Shown in pieces: positions 18,763-28,354 of a stretch of DNA of 64,000 nucleotides (its first letter is position 1; the number at the start of each line of letters is the position of its first letter). Source of the stretch: Mesorhizobium sp. 131-2-1 (GTDB lineage Bacteria; Pseudomonadota; Alphaproteobacteria; Rhizobiales; Rhizobiaceae); NCBI RefSeq assembly GCF_016756535.1, contig NZ_AP023247.1, forward strand, positions 930,001-994,000, read 5' to 3'. Position numbers and translations under genes: made by a program. The notes under the pieces were generated by a model, which was given only the letters and a program-made list of their open reading frames with translations, was not told the origin of the DNA and searched no databases.

Positions 18763-19044
18763 TCAAAGTTTCAGATCGCTGATGAAGCGATAGGTGCGAT
18801 GTGGGACGTGGTTGCCAGAGAACTTGACGTTCTTGCTCCCTCGGAGCGCGCCGCTCAGGCTTTTCTGAAGGCCGCGCGCCATCACCTCCTCGGCATGCTT
18901 CGTGACTTCCCGCATGACGTTTTTGAGTGTGTCACTGCGCCCGCACCGGGGACATGCAACCACGTCATTGTCCTTCGTATTCGCGGGTCCTTCAAGGTCG
19001 ACCTTGCAAGAGCCGCAAAGAAGTTTCACGGAACTACTAGCCAT
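18763..19044 (-). CDS. Zinc-ribbon passenger protein (93 aa)
   Basis: Small protein with a two-knuckle zinc ribbon near the N-terminus (LLCGSCKVDLEGP and VVACPRCGRSDT, four Cys). A helical middle (NVMREVTKHAEEVMARGLQKSLSGALRG) and a C-terminus with aromatic and basic residues follow. Its ATG overlaps the stop codon of the preceding small gene (TAATG) and AGGAGG lies in that gene's 3' end, so the pair is translationally coupled. Probably binds nucleic acid or a protein partner; no family was recognised. Confidence 0.65.
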   Translation of the reverse strand: MASSSVKLLCGSCKVDLEGPANTKDNDVVACPRCGRSDTLKNVMREVTKHAEEVMARGLQKSLSGALRGSKNVKFSGNHVPHRTYRFISDLKL

Positions 19045-19244
19045 TAGGCGGCCCTCCTTTTCGAAGCGGCAACCTGTTCCGCGCCCACGTGTTTCCGTCC
19101 CTTGAGAACGTCATTCACGCGGCCCGGATTGACGCCGTAGACGGCGGCAATGTGATGCTGGTATTGCCCAGCCCAATGACGTAGCCAAACGTCGACTGCA
19201 TCATCATATGTTAGTTGGTATGGTGGTTTATTCTCAGTCGTCAT
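19044..19244 (-). CDS. Small helix-turn-helix-like passenger protein (66 aa)
   Basis: ATG at 19244 follows AAGGAG at good spacing. The core AVDVWLRHWAGQYQHHIAAVYGVNPGRVNDVLKGRKHVGAEQVA reads like a short DNA-binding helix-turn-helix (an IAAxYGVNxGRVNDVLKG pattern resembles Cro/transposon regulators). It is the first gene of a two-gene unit with the zinc-ribbon protein. A regulatory role is inferred only. Confidence 0.6.
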   Translation of the reverse strand: MTTENKPPYQLTYDDAVDVWLRHWAGQYQHHIAAVYGVNPGRVNDVLKGRKHVGAEQVAASKRRAA

Positions 19245-19648
19245 TATCCTAAAACTCCTTTTAGGATGCTTGAACGACTTGACAGCGAGTCGATTGCGAG
19301 TAGGGTCCCGCCTGTACATACCGACTAGCCGCAAGCCGTCCAAAGCACTGCGGTTACCGATACGGAGCCGGGGTTACGAGCCCCGGCTTTGTCGTATCAG
19401 GCGAGAGGATATGTCCCCTCACAGAATGGATAAGAGTCTCGGGTCGGGCTGGAGTCAAGGCAGCGCCAAGCGCGCCCTGCCACATTATAATGTGGGCGCA
19501 AAAAAGGTCACTGGATTCAAAGGCTTGGTTGGTTCCTCCCACCGCGCCAATTTTGCGAATTCCGCATATTTTGGTGTCGTATAACCTGATTCTGGCCGAC
19601 TCGTCTAGATTGTGCACCGCACAAACTGCAACCTGATTCGGCGCCAGC
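19245..19648. other. 404-bp non-coding stretch inside the IS1595-family element
   Basis: No convincing gene. It holds a terminator-like hairpin at 19365-19389 (GAGCCGGGG/CCCCGGCTT followed by TT) and a perfect 16-bp palindrome at 19480-19495. It is the upstream region of the small regulator-like gene and the downstream region of the transposase gene. Confidence 0.6.
19480..19495. promoter_or_regulatory. Perfect palindrome, possible operator
   Basis: CCACATTATAATGTGG is its own reverse complement, with further pairing GCGCC/GGCGC outside it. It lies upstream of the minus-strand two-gene unit at 18763-19244 and may be bound by the small helix-turn-helix-like protein. Confidence 0.35.
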
Positions 19649-20605
19649 CTAGCGTTGCCAGTACCCAGCCCAAACGCGACTCACGGCATGATTGAGCGCG
19701 CCACCAAGCAGAGCGAAGGCGTTGCCGCCATTCGACCGGCGACGGTGATCCTCAAGCCATGCGGCATGATTGGCGTACTGGTAGAGGTAGCGGTGCGAAA
19801 CGTGGTGGTGCTGGCCAGCAACCATCCGGCGAAGGCGGCTGAAATAGCTTTCCACCATGTTCGTATGCTTGCCGTGGCCGTCGCTGTAGCTTTCCGAGTG
19901 GTTGATGCGGGTCGACGCAAACTCGCCTTCCGGTACGTCCCAATGGGTCGCCTCGTCGGCAAACAGCTTAGAACCGGCCAGCATACGAGCGCGGGCGATA
20001 TCGACGCCTTCGGCTTCGCGGTTGCGGACAAAGGTCAGGGTGCGGCCAGCGCGCTCGCGCAGGGCGATCACAACGCGGCGGCGGTCTGACTGGTTCGCCT
20101 TCACGCGACGGTCCTTGCGGTCCTCTACGCGGTTCTCAGGGCGCACCACGCCACCAAAGTAAGCGCCGTCGATCTCGACTTCGCCTTCAAGGGTTTCGCT
20201 CTTGGTTTCAGCCGACAGGGCTTCGCGCAGCTTGTGAGCCAGCACGAAGGCGGTCTTGTACTGCACGTCCAGATCGCGGGAGAATTGGACCGCCGACATG
20301 CCCTTCGCGCCATTGACGAACAGGCAGATCGCGGCAAGCAGATCGACAAACGACAGCTTGCGCGAGGCGAAGATCGTGCCGGACGTAACGGAGAACTGCG
20401 CACCGCAAGCGGCGCACTTGAACTTGCGACGGGTCGGAATGTCGTAGTGATCCAGGCACCCGCATTTCGGGCAAACCGGCTCGCCTTGCGTCGAAGCCCA
20501 GCGAAGGCGCTTGAATGTGTCGTAAGCCTTTTCCTCGCCACCCTTGTAAATCTCTTTGAGAGAGAGGGTGCGGCTTTCGGCGGAGAGGAGGAAGTGCTGT
20601 GCCAT
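19649..20605 (-). CDS. IS1595-family (ISXO2-type) transposase
   Basis: 318-residue DDE transposase. An N-terminal zinc ribbon (PVCPKCGCLDHYDIPTRRKFKCAACGAQF) is followed by the ISXO2 catalytic domain: EIDGAYFGG with the first Asp, LFADEATHWDV with the second acidic residue, and HTNMVESYFSRLRRMV with the third position. Three in-frame ATG codons lie close together; 20605 is chosen because MAQHFLLSAESRTLSL matches how relatives begin. The full length suggests an active enzyme. It diverges from the DUF6471 gene across a region with two ATATC/GATAT inverted repeats. Confidence 0.93.
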   Translation of the reverse strand: MAQHFLLSAESRTLSLKEIYKGGEEKAYDTFKRLRWASTQGEPVCPKCGCLDHYDIPTRRKFKCAACGAQFSVTSGTIFASRKLSFVDLLAAICLFVNGAKGMSAVQFSRDLDVQYKTAFVLAHKLREALSAETKSETLEGEVEIDGAYFGGVVRPENRVEDRKDRRVKANQSDRRRVVIALRERAGRTLTFVRNREAEGVDIARARMLAGSKLFADEATHWDVPEGEFASTRINHSESYSDGHGKHTNMVESYFSRLRRMVAGQHHHVSHRYLYQYANHAAWLEDHRRRSNGGNAFALLGGALNHAVSRVWAGYWQR

Positions 20606-20612
20606 TGTCATC

Positions 20613-20626
20613 ATATCCGGTGATAT
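20613..20626. promoter_or_regulatory. Inverted repeat ATATC-N4-GATAT at the transposase start
   Basis: Half-sites ATATC and GATAT flank CGGT, overlapping the 5' end of the transposase gene. It shares half-sites with the longer repeat at 20671-20692, suggesting one regulator for both genes. Confidence 0.4.
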
Positions 20627-20670
20627 TACTCACCGTATATGCGGACTTGTATCGCCAAATGCAAGGGGTT

Positions 20671-20692
20671 ATATCATCAAATACGATGATAT
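20671..20692. promoter_or_regulatory. Inverted repeat ATATCATC-N6-GATGATAT ahead of the DUF6471 gene
   Basis: Perfect 8-bp half-sites 15 bases upstream of the ATG at 20708, in the divergent promoter region shared with the transposase. A likely operator; the DUF6471 protein next to it is a natural candidate for the binding protein. Confidence 0.5.
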
Positions 20693-20707
20693 TTTTGAGG
20701 CGACCCT

Positions 20708-20944
20708 ATGGCACGCAAGGACGACCCGGCTACCGTCGAATACGAAACGAAGGCCAAGAACCTTTTGAAAGCCGAATTGAAGCGCAAGGGCGTCACCTAT
20801 GCCCAGCTCGCCGAGAAACTTGCTGCCATCGGCGTTCATGAAAACGAAAGAAATCTCAATAATAAGATAAGTCGCGGTGGCTTCACCGCCGCCTTTTTGC
20901 TACAGTGTTTGGACGTAATTCAGGCAACCGACATCCGGCTTTAA
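20708..20944 (+). CDS. DUF6471 family protein (78 aa), passenger of the IS1595 element
   Basis: Small protein with the DUF6471 pattern: YETKAKNLLKAELKRKGVTYAQLAEKLAAIGVHENERNLNNKISRGGFTAAFLLQCLDVI. The arrangement of helices is like a lambda-repressor-type helix-turn-helix (VTYAQLAEKLAAIG as the DNA-binding part). GAGGCGACCCT precedes the ATG. The gene diverges from the transposase and is followed after three bases by the 286-residue gene, so the two are co-transcribed. DNA binding is inferred. Confidence 0.75.
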   Translation: MARKDDPATVEYETKAKNLLKAELKRKGVTYAQLAEKLAAIGVHENERNLNNKISRGGFTAAFLLQCLDVIQATDIRL

Positions 20945-20947
20945 ATA

Positions 20948-21808
20948 ATGGTCGATCTTGAATCAAAGCGCGAAGGCGACAGAATTATAATTCTGCTTGA
21001 TCCGGGTCAGCCGATTGAGCTTGGCGATCTTTCGGAAAGTTTTTCCGCTCTGGCCCGCATGTATGGGCGGCACTACAGGTCGCACGGCGAAACCGCGCCA
21101 AAGCTGTATGTGACCAAACTGGAAACCGGGTCGATCTTGATGGAGATCGCACCCTATCTGCAAATGCTTGGCCAAGCCGTGCAGCCAATTGATACGGCTG
21201 TCATCGTCGCCGATTTCACCAACAGGCTCTGGCGAGGTCTCAAAGCGTTTTCTGGCGGCCCACTAGAGCCAGTTCGGTTAGACCCGCCTTCGGATGACGA
21301 TGCGCGCGACATCCGCGAATTTGTGAAGCCGTTGCTCGGCAAGAAAGGGGCGGAACTTGGCATCAAGCACGCCCGCTACCGAAAGACCGATGGCGAGAAA
21401 GAAACGGTGGTCGAGTATGACTTTGACGAAAGCGAGCTTAACCGCGCTGCCATAAACATCGACGCGGCCCTAAGCGCGGAGCCGGCGCTTTTGGAGGCGC
21501 CGAACGCTCTACCGGATCACCAGATCAAGCGCGAGGTCATGCTGTTTATGGACCAAGCCAATCGCGGGCCGGGCAAAGAGAAAGGCCGCACTGGCGACAA
21601 GGGCATCATACCGTCGATTTCGGATAAGGCTTTGCCCGTCTACTTCCGCAAATCCATCAACGACCTCAAAGGCCAGATCACCAAAGAGGTAAACCCCCTG
21701 ACCAGTACCTTTGTCGTGGACGTGCATGTCCAGTCAGTCGCGGGCGAGCCGAAAGGCTACATCGTCACTGAAGTCCACGATGCCATTCCAAGTGATCCAG
21801 CCGAATAG
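20948..21808 (+). CDS. Uncharacterised passenger protein (286 aa) paired with DUF6471
   Basis: Acidic soluble protein with no signal peptide or membrane helix. The N-terminal half (LSESFSALARMYGRHYRSH, then KLYVTKLETGSILMEIAPYLQMLG) and the C-terminal TSTFVVDVHVQSVAGEPKGYIVTEVHD resemble a widespread group of unannotated proteins that share a 'KxxxGSIxxEIxP' strand early and a 'VDVxVQxVxGxPxxYxVxxVH' strand pair at the end; I recall this pattern but no function. Tight spacing with the DUF6471 gene suggests a two-component module such as regulator plus effector. Confidence 0.7.
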   Translation: MVDLESKREGDRIIILLDPGQPIELGDLSESFSALARMYGRHYRSHGETAPKLYVTKLETGSILMEIAPYLQMLGQAVQPIDTAVIVADFTNRLWRGLKAFSGGPLEPVRLDPPSDDDARDIREFVKPLLGKKGAELGIKHARYRKTDGEKETVVEYDFDESELNRAAINIDAALSAEPALLEAPNALPDHQIKREVMLFMDQANRGPGKEKGRTGDKGIIPSISDKALPVYFRKSINDLKGQITKEVNPLTSTFVVDVHVQSVAGEPKGYIVTEVHDAIPSDPAE

Positions 21809-21816
21809 GCTGACAG

Positions 21817-21924
21817 TCAAAGGTGCACGGACCAGTCGGGCGTATCCAAAAGCCAGACGGTAAATATGAGCGCGATCAGCACGGCCAGCGCGATCAGGAA
21901 GATGATTACTTCGGCCCTATTCAT
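21817..21924 (-). CDS. Possible 35-residue single-pass membrane protein
   Basis: Too short for routine gene calling. It encodes MNRAEVIIFLIALAVLIALI followed by FTVWLLDTPDWSVHL, that is, one strong transmembrane helix with a short acidic tail. The ribosome-binding site is weak. It starts about 90 bases inside the right end of the IS1595-family element and converges on the 286-residue gene. Confidence 0.45.
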   Translation of the reverse strand: MNRAEVIIFLIALAVLIALIFTVWLLDTPDWSVHL

Positions 21925-22015
21925 GGCCGCAACCTAACAGCCAAAGCTGGGATCACAATTCACATGGCTGTGTCAGCCGAGTTCCAGCCTTTGGTGCGTT
22001 TGCTACATAAGACCG

Positions 22016-22198
22016 AATAAACGTGTGGTTCCGCCAGAGCTCTACCGGGAGCGCAACCGCATCGAACGCTTCTTCTGCAGGCTCAAGCAATTCCGCCGGG
22101 CCGCAACCCGCTTTGACAAGCTCGCACGCAACTACCTGGCCATCCTCAATCTCGCATCGCTCCGAATATGGCTGCGACACGTTGAGTCCACGCCCTAG
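22016..22198 (+). pseudogene. Transposase gene of the second IS427-type copy, 3' part
   Basis: Restarts with the duplicated target AATAAACG and continues VVPPELYRERNRIERFFCRL through to the end of the element. Together with 17678-18269 it rebuilds the intact gene. The TAG stop again comes from the target TA plus a flanking G. Confidence 0.9.
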
Positions 22199-22247
22199 GG
22201 TCTGCGCTGCGTCGCTTCGCTCCTTGCTCTGCCCTAGGATGACGAAG
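22198..22247. repeat. Dispersed repeat, family B, outer part of right arm
   Basis: GGGTCTGCGCTGCGTCGCTT through CCCTAGGATGACGAAG continues the right arm interrupted at 17611. It matches 31527-31577 closely. Confidence 0.8.
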
Positions 22248-22254
22248 GCTGTGG

Positions 22255-23043
22255 TCAAAGACGATCGGGCTTGCGGATGAACGCGGCGCCGAGGATCGGG
22301 CCGGGCATGCCGTCCTTGCCGACCGACTGCAGCAGCACCGCACAGCCGGCCTTCTTGGCGATTTCGGTCATCGGCAGTTCGTAGCGCTGCGCCTTGCCAT
22401 GCCACATGCCGGCGATCTGGATGTCGGAGACGGCGTTCCAATATGTCAGGCTGCGGCCGCTGTTCTCGCCCTGGCCGATCTTCACCATCTGCGGCGGATC
22501 GAAATAGACGATCACCACATGCGCGTCGTTCGGGCCGTTGCCGGCATCGCCGGCATCGATCATGACGCGGTCGGTGGTGCGGCTGACCTTGACGCCGACG
22601 CGCATGCCTTCGCCGGTTCGGTCGAGGCGCGCCAGCGTGCCGTCGACTTCCTTGCGGCTGGCGCCGTTGACGTGGCTGCGGCCGTTGATCACGGCTTGCG
22701 GCGTGTAGACCGAGCGGCTGCCGAAGGCGCGCATATAGTCATACTGCCGGTCGGTGTTTTCCTTGCTGCTTAGCGTGTCCTGCCAGCCGAGATAATCCCA
22801 GTAGTTGACGTGATAGGCGAGCGCGACGATGTTCTCCTTGCCGGCAAGCTCGGCAAAGAACTCATCGGCCGGCGGGCAGGAGCTGCAGCCCTGGCTGGTG
22901 AAAAGCTCGACCACGCCAAGCGGTTTGTCGGTTTGCGGTCTGTCCGCCTGGGGCTTCTCGGGCTCGCCCGCCAGCGCCGTGCCGGCAAATGCCGACAGGG
23001 CCAGCGCCAGTGCCGCGAGCCGCAAGGGTTTTGCAAATGCCAT
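22255..23043 (-). CDS. DUF1223 family thioredoxin-like protein
   Basis: 262-residue exported protein with a signal peptide (MAFAKPLRLAALALALSAFAGTALA). The family core is GVVELFTSQGCSSCPPADEFFAEL, with a CxxC pair at the position of a thioredoxin active site, followed by VALAYHVNYWDYLGWQDTLSS and YTPQAVINGRSHVNGA. A periplasmic thiol or redox role is inferred from the fold; the family has no settled function. The 3' end lies about 60 bp from the second insertion sequence but the gene is intact. Confidence 0.88.
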   Translation of the reverse strand: MAFAKPLRLAALALALSAFAGTALAGEPEKPQADRPQTDKPLGVVELFTSQGCSSCPPADEFFAELAGKENIVALAYHVNYWDYLGWQDTLSSKENTDRQYDYMRAFGSRSVYTPQAVINGRSHVNGASRKEVDGTLARLDRTGEGMRVGVKVSRTTDRVMIDAGDAGNGPNDAHVVIVYFDPPQMVKIGQGENSGRSLTYWNAVSDIQIAGMWHGKAQRYELPMTEIAKKAGCAVLLQSVGKDGMPGPILGAAFIRKPDRL

Positions 23044-23207
23044 GGCCGTTCCGATTCCCGCCGGTGACGCCGGCCTTGTTCTGATTGCTAAAATATGTGG
23101 CAGAAGCGCCAGTCAACGGGAAGTCACGTTGCGGTGAAATTTTCACCGCAATAGGAAGGATGCCTGCACTTCACGCCGTGGTTCGATTAGGAGGGCGCAT
23201 CATCGTC

Positions 23208-23495
23208 ATGTGGCAAACTCTCCTGGCGCCTGTCGATCTTTACTGCGAGCGGACCGGACCGGCACTTTGGGCCGAGCCGGCCAATGCTTTGACCAATCTT
23301 GCCTTTATTGCCGCTGGATTGTGGGGCGTGCGGGAGGTGCGGCGGCATGGAACCGGAACGTTCGCCGAGGTGCTGGCCTGGTGGGTGGTGGCGATCGGCA
23401 TCGGCTCGACGCTGTTCCACACCTTCGCCGTCAAGGCCACGATCTGGGCCGACGTGCTGCCCATCGCCGGCTTCGGCAACAGGGGAGTATGGTAG
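23208..23495 (+). pseudogene. Truncated ceramidase-family membrane protein
   Basis: 95 residues matching the N-terminal half of alkaline-ceramidase-like membrane proteins (VDLYCERTGPALWAEPANALTNLAFIAAGLWGV, then GIGSTLFHTFAVKATIWADVLPI). The FHTFA and following D-containing helices belong to the metal site, but the later helices with the histidine pair are missing. The frame runs into a GTAGGCA-type simple repeat and stops. The usual length is about 210 residues, so this is probably a decayed gene. Confidence 0.7.
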
Positions 23496-23547
23496 GCAGT
23501 AGGCAGTAGGCTTAGGCAGTAGGTGTCCTATTCCCTACTGCCTAAGC
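23491..23547. repeat. Short tandem and inverted repeats (TAGGCAG type) between the ceramidase fragment and acnA
   Basis: Several GTAGGCA units lead into an inverted repeat, CTTAGGCAGTAGG at 23511-23523 with CCTACTGCCTAAG at 23534-23546. The hairpin lies just past the acnA stop and could act as its 3' end. Confidence 0.65.
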
Positions 23548-23562
23548 CCTATTCCCTGGCCG

Positions 23563-26253
<2,691 letters not shown>

Positions 26254-26535
26254 GTGCGATCCGTCCTTGTCTGTTCAGCCTGAAAGGGAACGGACGCCGA
26301 TGGCATGCAATCACGCGCAAAGGTGCGGGTACGGCCATTTCCGCTGTCCGCTCCCAAGCAACCCGAGCCGTTCAAGGCGGCGCGTGCGCTGGTTCGGCGC
26401 TAATTCTGATCCCGCGCCGACCGCTGGCACGGATGAACCGCATATAGAGAATTTCCTGGAATAGTTCTAGACAGTCCGAAAGGCAAATTTGTGCGATGCG
26501 GCGATGGCCGCGAAACGGTGCTTTCGGAACAGGCA

Positions 26536-27147
26536 ATGATGCGGCTGATCGCCGAAAATCTGGGCGGCGAGCGCGGCGGCGAGACGGTCTTCTCCGGCAT
26601 CGGCTTCACGATCGAGAAGGGCGAGGCCCTGGTCGTCACCGGTCCGAACGGCGCCGGCAAGTCGACACTGCTCAGAGTGCTCGCCGGATTGCTGCGGGCC
26701 GCCGAAGGGCAGGCGCGGGTCGAAGGCGGCGGCGAGGCCTTTCCCACGGTCGCCTCGGCCTGCCACTATCTCGGTCATCTCAACGCGATGAAGACGGCAT
26801 TGAGCGTTGCGGAGAATCTGCGCTTCTGGCGCGACTTTTCCGGCGAGCCTGCACTTGGCGTGGAGGCGGCGCTGGAGACTGTCGGACTCGGCGGCATCGG
26901 TCATCTGCCGTTCGGCTATTTGTCGACCGGGCAAAGGCGGCGCGCCTCGATCGCAAAACTCCTGGTCGGCCAGCGGCCGATCTGGCTGCTCGACGAGCCG
27001 ACCGCAGGGCTGGACAAGGCTTCGGAGGAGCGGTTTGCGGGGTTGATGCGGGGACATCTGGCGGATGGAGGGATTGTGGTGGCGGCAACGCATCTGCCGC
27101 TGGGGTTGGATGGGGCGAAGGGGTTGAGAATGGGGATGACTGGATGA
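26536..27147 (+). CDS. ccmA: Heme exporter ATP-binding protein CcmA
   Basis: 203-residue ABC ATPase of the cytochrome c maturation system I, which with CcmB and CcmC releases heme-loaded CcmE. Walker A GPNGAGKST, the CcmA-type signature YLSTGQRRRASIAKL and Walker B IWLLDEPTAGLD are intact. ATG 26536 or 26539 fits relatives better than the longer open frame. It should be followed directly by ccmB, but a 162-bp palindromic repeat lies between. Confidence 0.92.
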   Translation: MMRLIAENLGGERGGETVFSGIGFTIEKGEALVVTGPNGAGKSTLLRVLAGLLRAAEGQARVEGGGEAFPTVASACHYLGHLNAMKTALSVAENLRFWRDFSGEPALGVEAALETVGLGGIGHLPFGYLSTGQRRRASIAKLLVGQRPIWLLDEPTAGLDKASEERFAGLMRGHLADGGIVVAATHLPLGLDGAKGLRMGMTG

Positions 27148-27160
27148 CGTTGGCATTCTG

Positions 27161-27323
27161 TCACACCCCACTCTGGCCTGCCGGCCATCTCCCCCGCAGG
27201 GGGGGAGATCGGATGTCGCAGCGGCTTTCGCCAGTCATCGACGTTGCAGGAAAAGCGCCTGCAGGGAAACTGCCAATCTCCCCCCTTGCGGGGGAGATGT
27301 CCGGCAGGACAGAGGGGGGTGTG
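27161..27323. repeat. 162-bp inverted repeat element between ccmA and ccmB (family D)
   Basis: Outer ends CACACCCCACTCTG and CAGAGGGGGGTGTG pair, with further inner pairs CTGCCGGCCATCTCCCCC/GGGGGAGATGTCCGGCAG. Two more CCCCC/GGGGG stems lie inside. A non-coding palindromic element of the type dispersed in rhizobial genomes. Confidence 0.8.
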
Positions 27324-27376
27324 CAGGAACGCCATCTTCGGAAGGAACGTGACCGAGCCTTAGAGGCGCCTCACCA

Positions 27377-28042
27377 ATGCTAGCCCTCTTCCTGCGCGAT
27401 ATCCGCCTGTCGATCCGCGCCGGCGGCGGGGCGCTGACGGGCGTCATCTTCTTCCTCGCCGTCATCGCCACCATCCCGTTCGGCGTCGGGCCGGATCTCA
27501 ACCTGCTTGCCCGCATCGGTCCGGCGATCCTGTGGATCGCCGCCCTGCTCGCCTGCCTGCTCGGCCTCGACCGGCTGTTCCAGGCCGACCGCGAGGACGG
27601 CTCGCTCGATCTCCTGGTGCTGGGCAACGATCGCCACATGCTGGCGCTGACGGTGCTGGTGAAATGCCTGGCGCACTGGATGGGCAGCGTGCTGCCGCTG
27701 GTGGTCGCCGCGCCCTTGCTTGGGCTGTTCATGAACATGGAGCCGGCCGGCATCGGCGCCACCGCGCTCACGCTGCTCGTCGGCACGCCGGCCATCACCT
27801 TGATCGGGGCGGCTGGCGCCGCGGTGGCGGTGGCGCTGCCGCGAGGCGGGCTGCTGATCTCGGTGCTGGTGCTGCCGCTCACCATTCCGGTGCTGATCTT
27901 CGGCGTCTCGGCAAGCTATGGCGCGGTGGCCGACCCGGCGCCGTTCCTGCAGCCCTTCCTCATTCTTGCCGCGCTGACGCTGTTTCTTGCCGTGCTCGGG
28001 CCGGTGGCGGCGGCGCTGGCGCTGCGCCACGGGACGGACTAG
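27377..28042 (+). CDS. ccmB: Heme exporter membrane protein CcmB
   Basis: 221-residue inner-membrane protein with six hydrophobic segments. The opening LALFLRDIRLSIRAGGGALTGVIFFLAVIATIPFGVGPD and the stretch GPAILWIAALLACLLGLDRLFQADREDGSLDLL are CcmB signatures. It would form the channel partner of CcmA. Downstream one expects ccmC, but only 120 bp separate ccmB from ccmD. Confidence 0.93.
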   Translation: MLALFLRDIRLSIRAGGGALTGVIFFLAVIATIPFGVGPDLNLLARIGPAILWIAALLACLLGLDRLFQADREDGSLDLLVLGNDRHMLALTVLVKCLAHWMGSVLPLVVAAPLLGLFMNMEPAGIGATALTLLVGTPAITLIGAAGAAVAVALPRGGLLISVLVLPLTIPVLIFGVSASYGAVADPAPFLQPFLILAALTLFLAVLGPVAAALALRHGTD

Positions 28043-28162
28043 CGATTCGGGCTGCGGCGCGGCGGCCGATTGCGAAGCCGGAACGGCAAGGCTAAGGGAA
28101 GGCATGATCAAACAAGGCGAAATGGCCGGGCCGGAATGCCGCATCCAGGTGGAGCGGCTGCC

Positions 28163-28354
28163 ATGAGTGCGCATGCGCTCTATGTCACCGCCGCCTATGC
28201 CATCACGGCGCTGGTCCTGGCCGGGCTGGTCGCCTGGATCCTGGTCGACCAGCGCGGGCGCAAGCGCGACCTCGCCGAGCTCGAAGCCGCCGGCGTGCGC
28301 CGGCGCTCCGACAAGAGCGCCGAGGCCCTCAAGGACAAGGGCGTGAAATCATGA
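28163..28354 (+). CDS. ccmD: Heme exporter protein CcmD
   Basis: 63-residue single-pass membrane protein (MSAHALYVTAAYAITALVLA and a charged C-terminus with RGRKRDLAELEAAGVRRRS), the usual form of CcmD, which stabilises the CcmC-CcmE-heme complex. ATG at 28163 has GGTGGAG upstream. The stop overlaps the ccmG start as ATGA. Confidence 0.88.
   Translation: MSAHALYVTAAYAITALVLAGLVAWILVDQRGRKRDLAELEAAGVRRRSDKSAEALKDKGVKS

Larger units (their letters stand above)
18270..22015. mobile_element. IS1595-family transposon with passenger genes, 3,746 bp
   Basis: Terminal inverted repeats of about 24 bp with two mismatches: the left end reads CGGCCTTATGTAGCAAAAGC and the right end, read inward, CGGTCTTATGTAGCAAACGC, both continuing ACCAA. 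The 8-bp duplication AATAAACG (18262-18269 and 22016-22023) exists once in the intact IS copy. An ISXO2-type transposase is encoded on the minus strand. Six other small genes lie inside, in GC-poorer DNA than the flanks. An 8-bp duplication and the GG-rich ends are typical of the IS1595 family, some members of which carry passenger genes. Confidence 0.93.
17612..22195 (+). mobile_element. Second IS427-type copy, split by an IS1595-family transposon
   Basis: Same ends and TA flanks (17610-17611 and 22196-22197) as the intact copy. Removing the inserted 3,746-bp transposon and one copy of its 8-bp target duplication leaves exactly 830 bp. The left part is 17612-18269 and the right part 22024-22195. 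Confidence 0.92.

Noticed and set aside
19270..19617. Overlapping open frames on both strands between the small HTH-like gene and the transposase
   Set aside because: Neither has a ribosome-binding site, both run across a terminator hairpin and a palindrome, and neither translation looks like a protein.
16658..22195. The two IS427-type copies as a composite transposon carrying 17488-17611
   Set aside because: The 124 bp between them is the centre of the pre-existing inverted repeat, and each IS has its own TA duplication. There is no cargo gene and the flanks show independent insertions.
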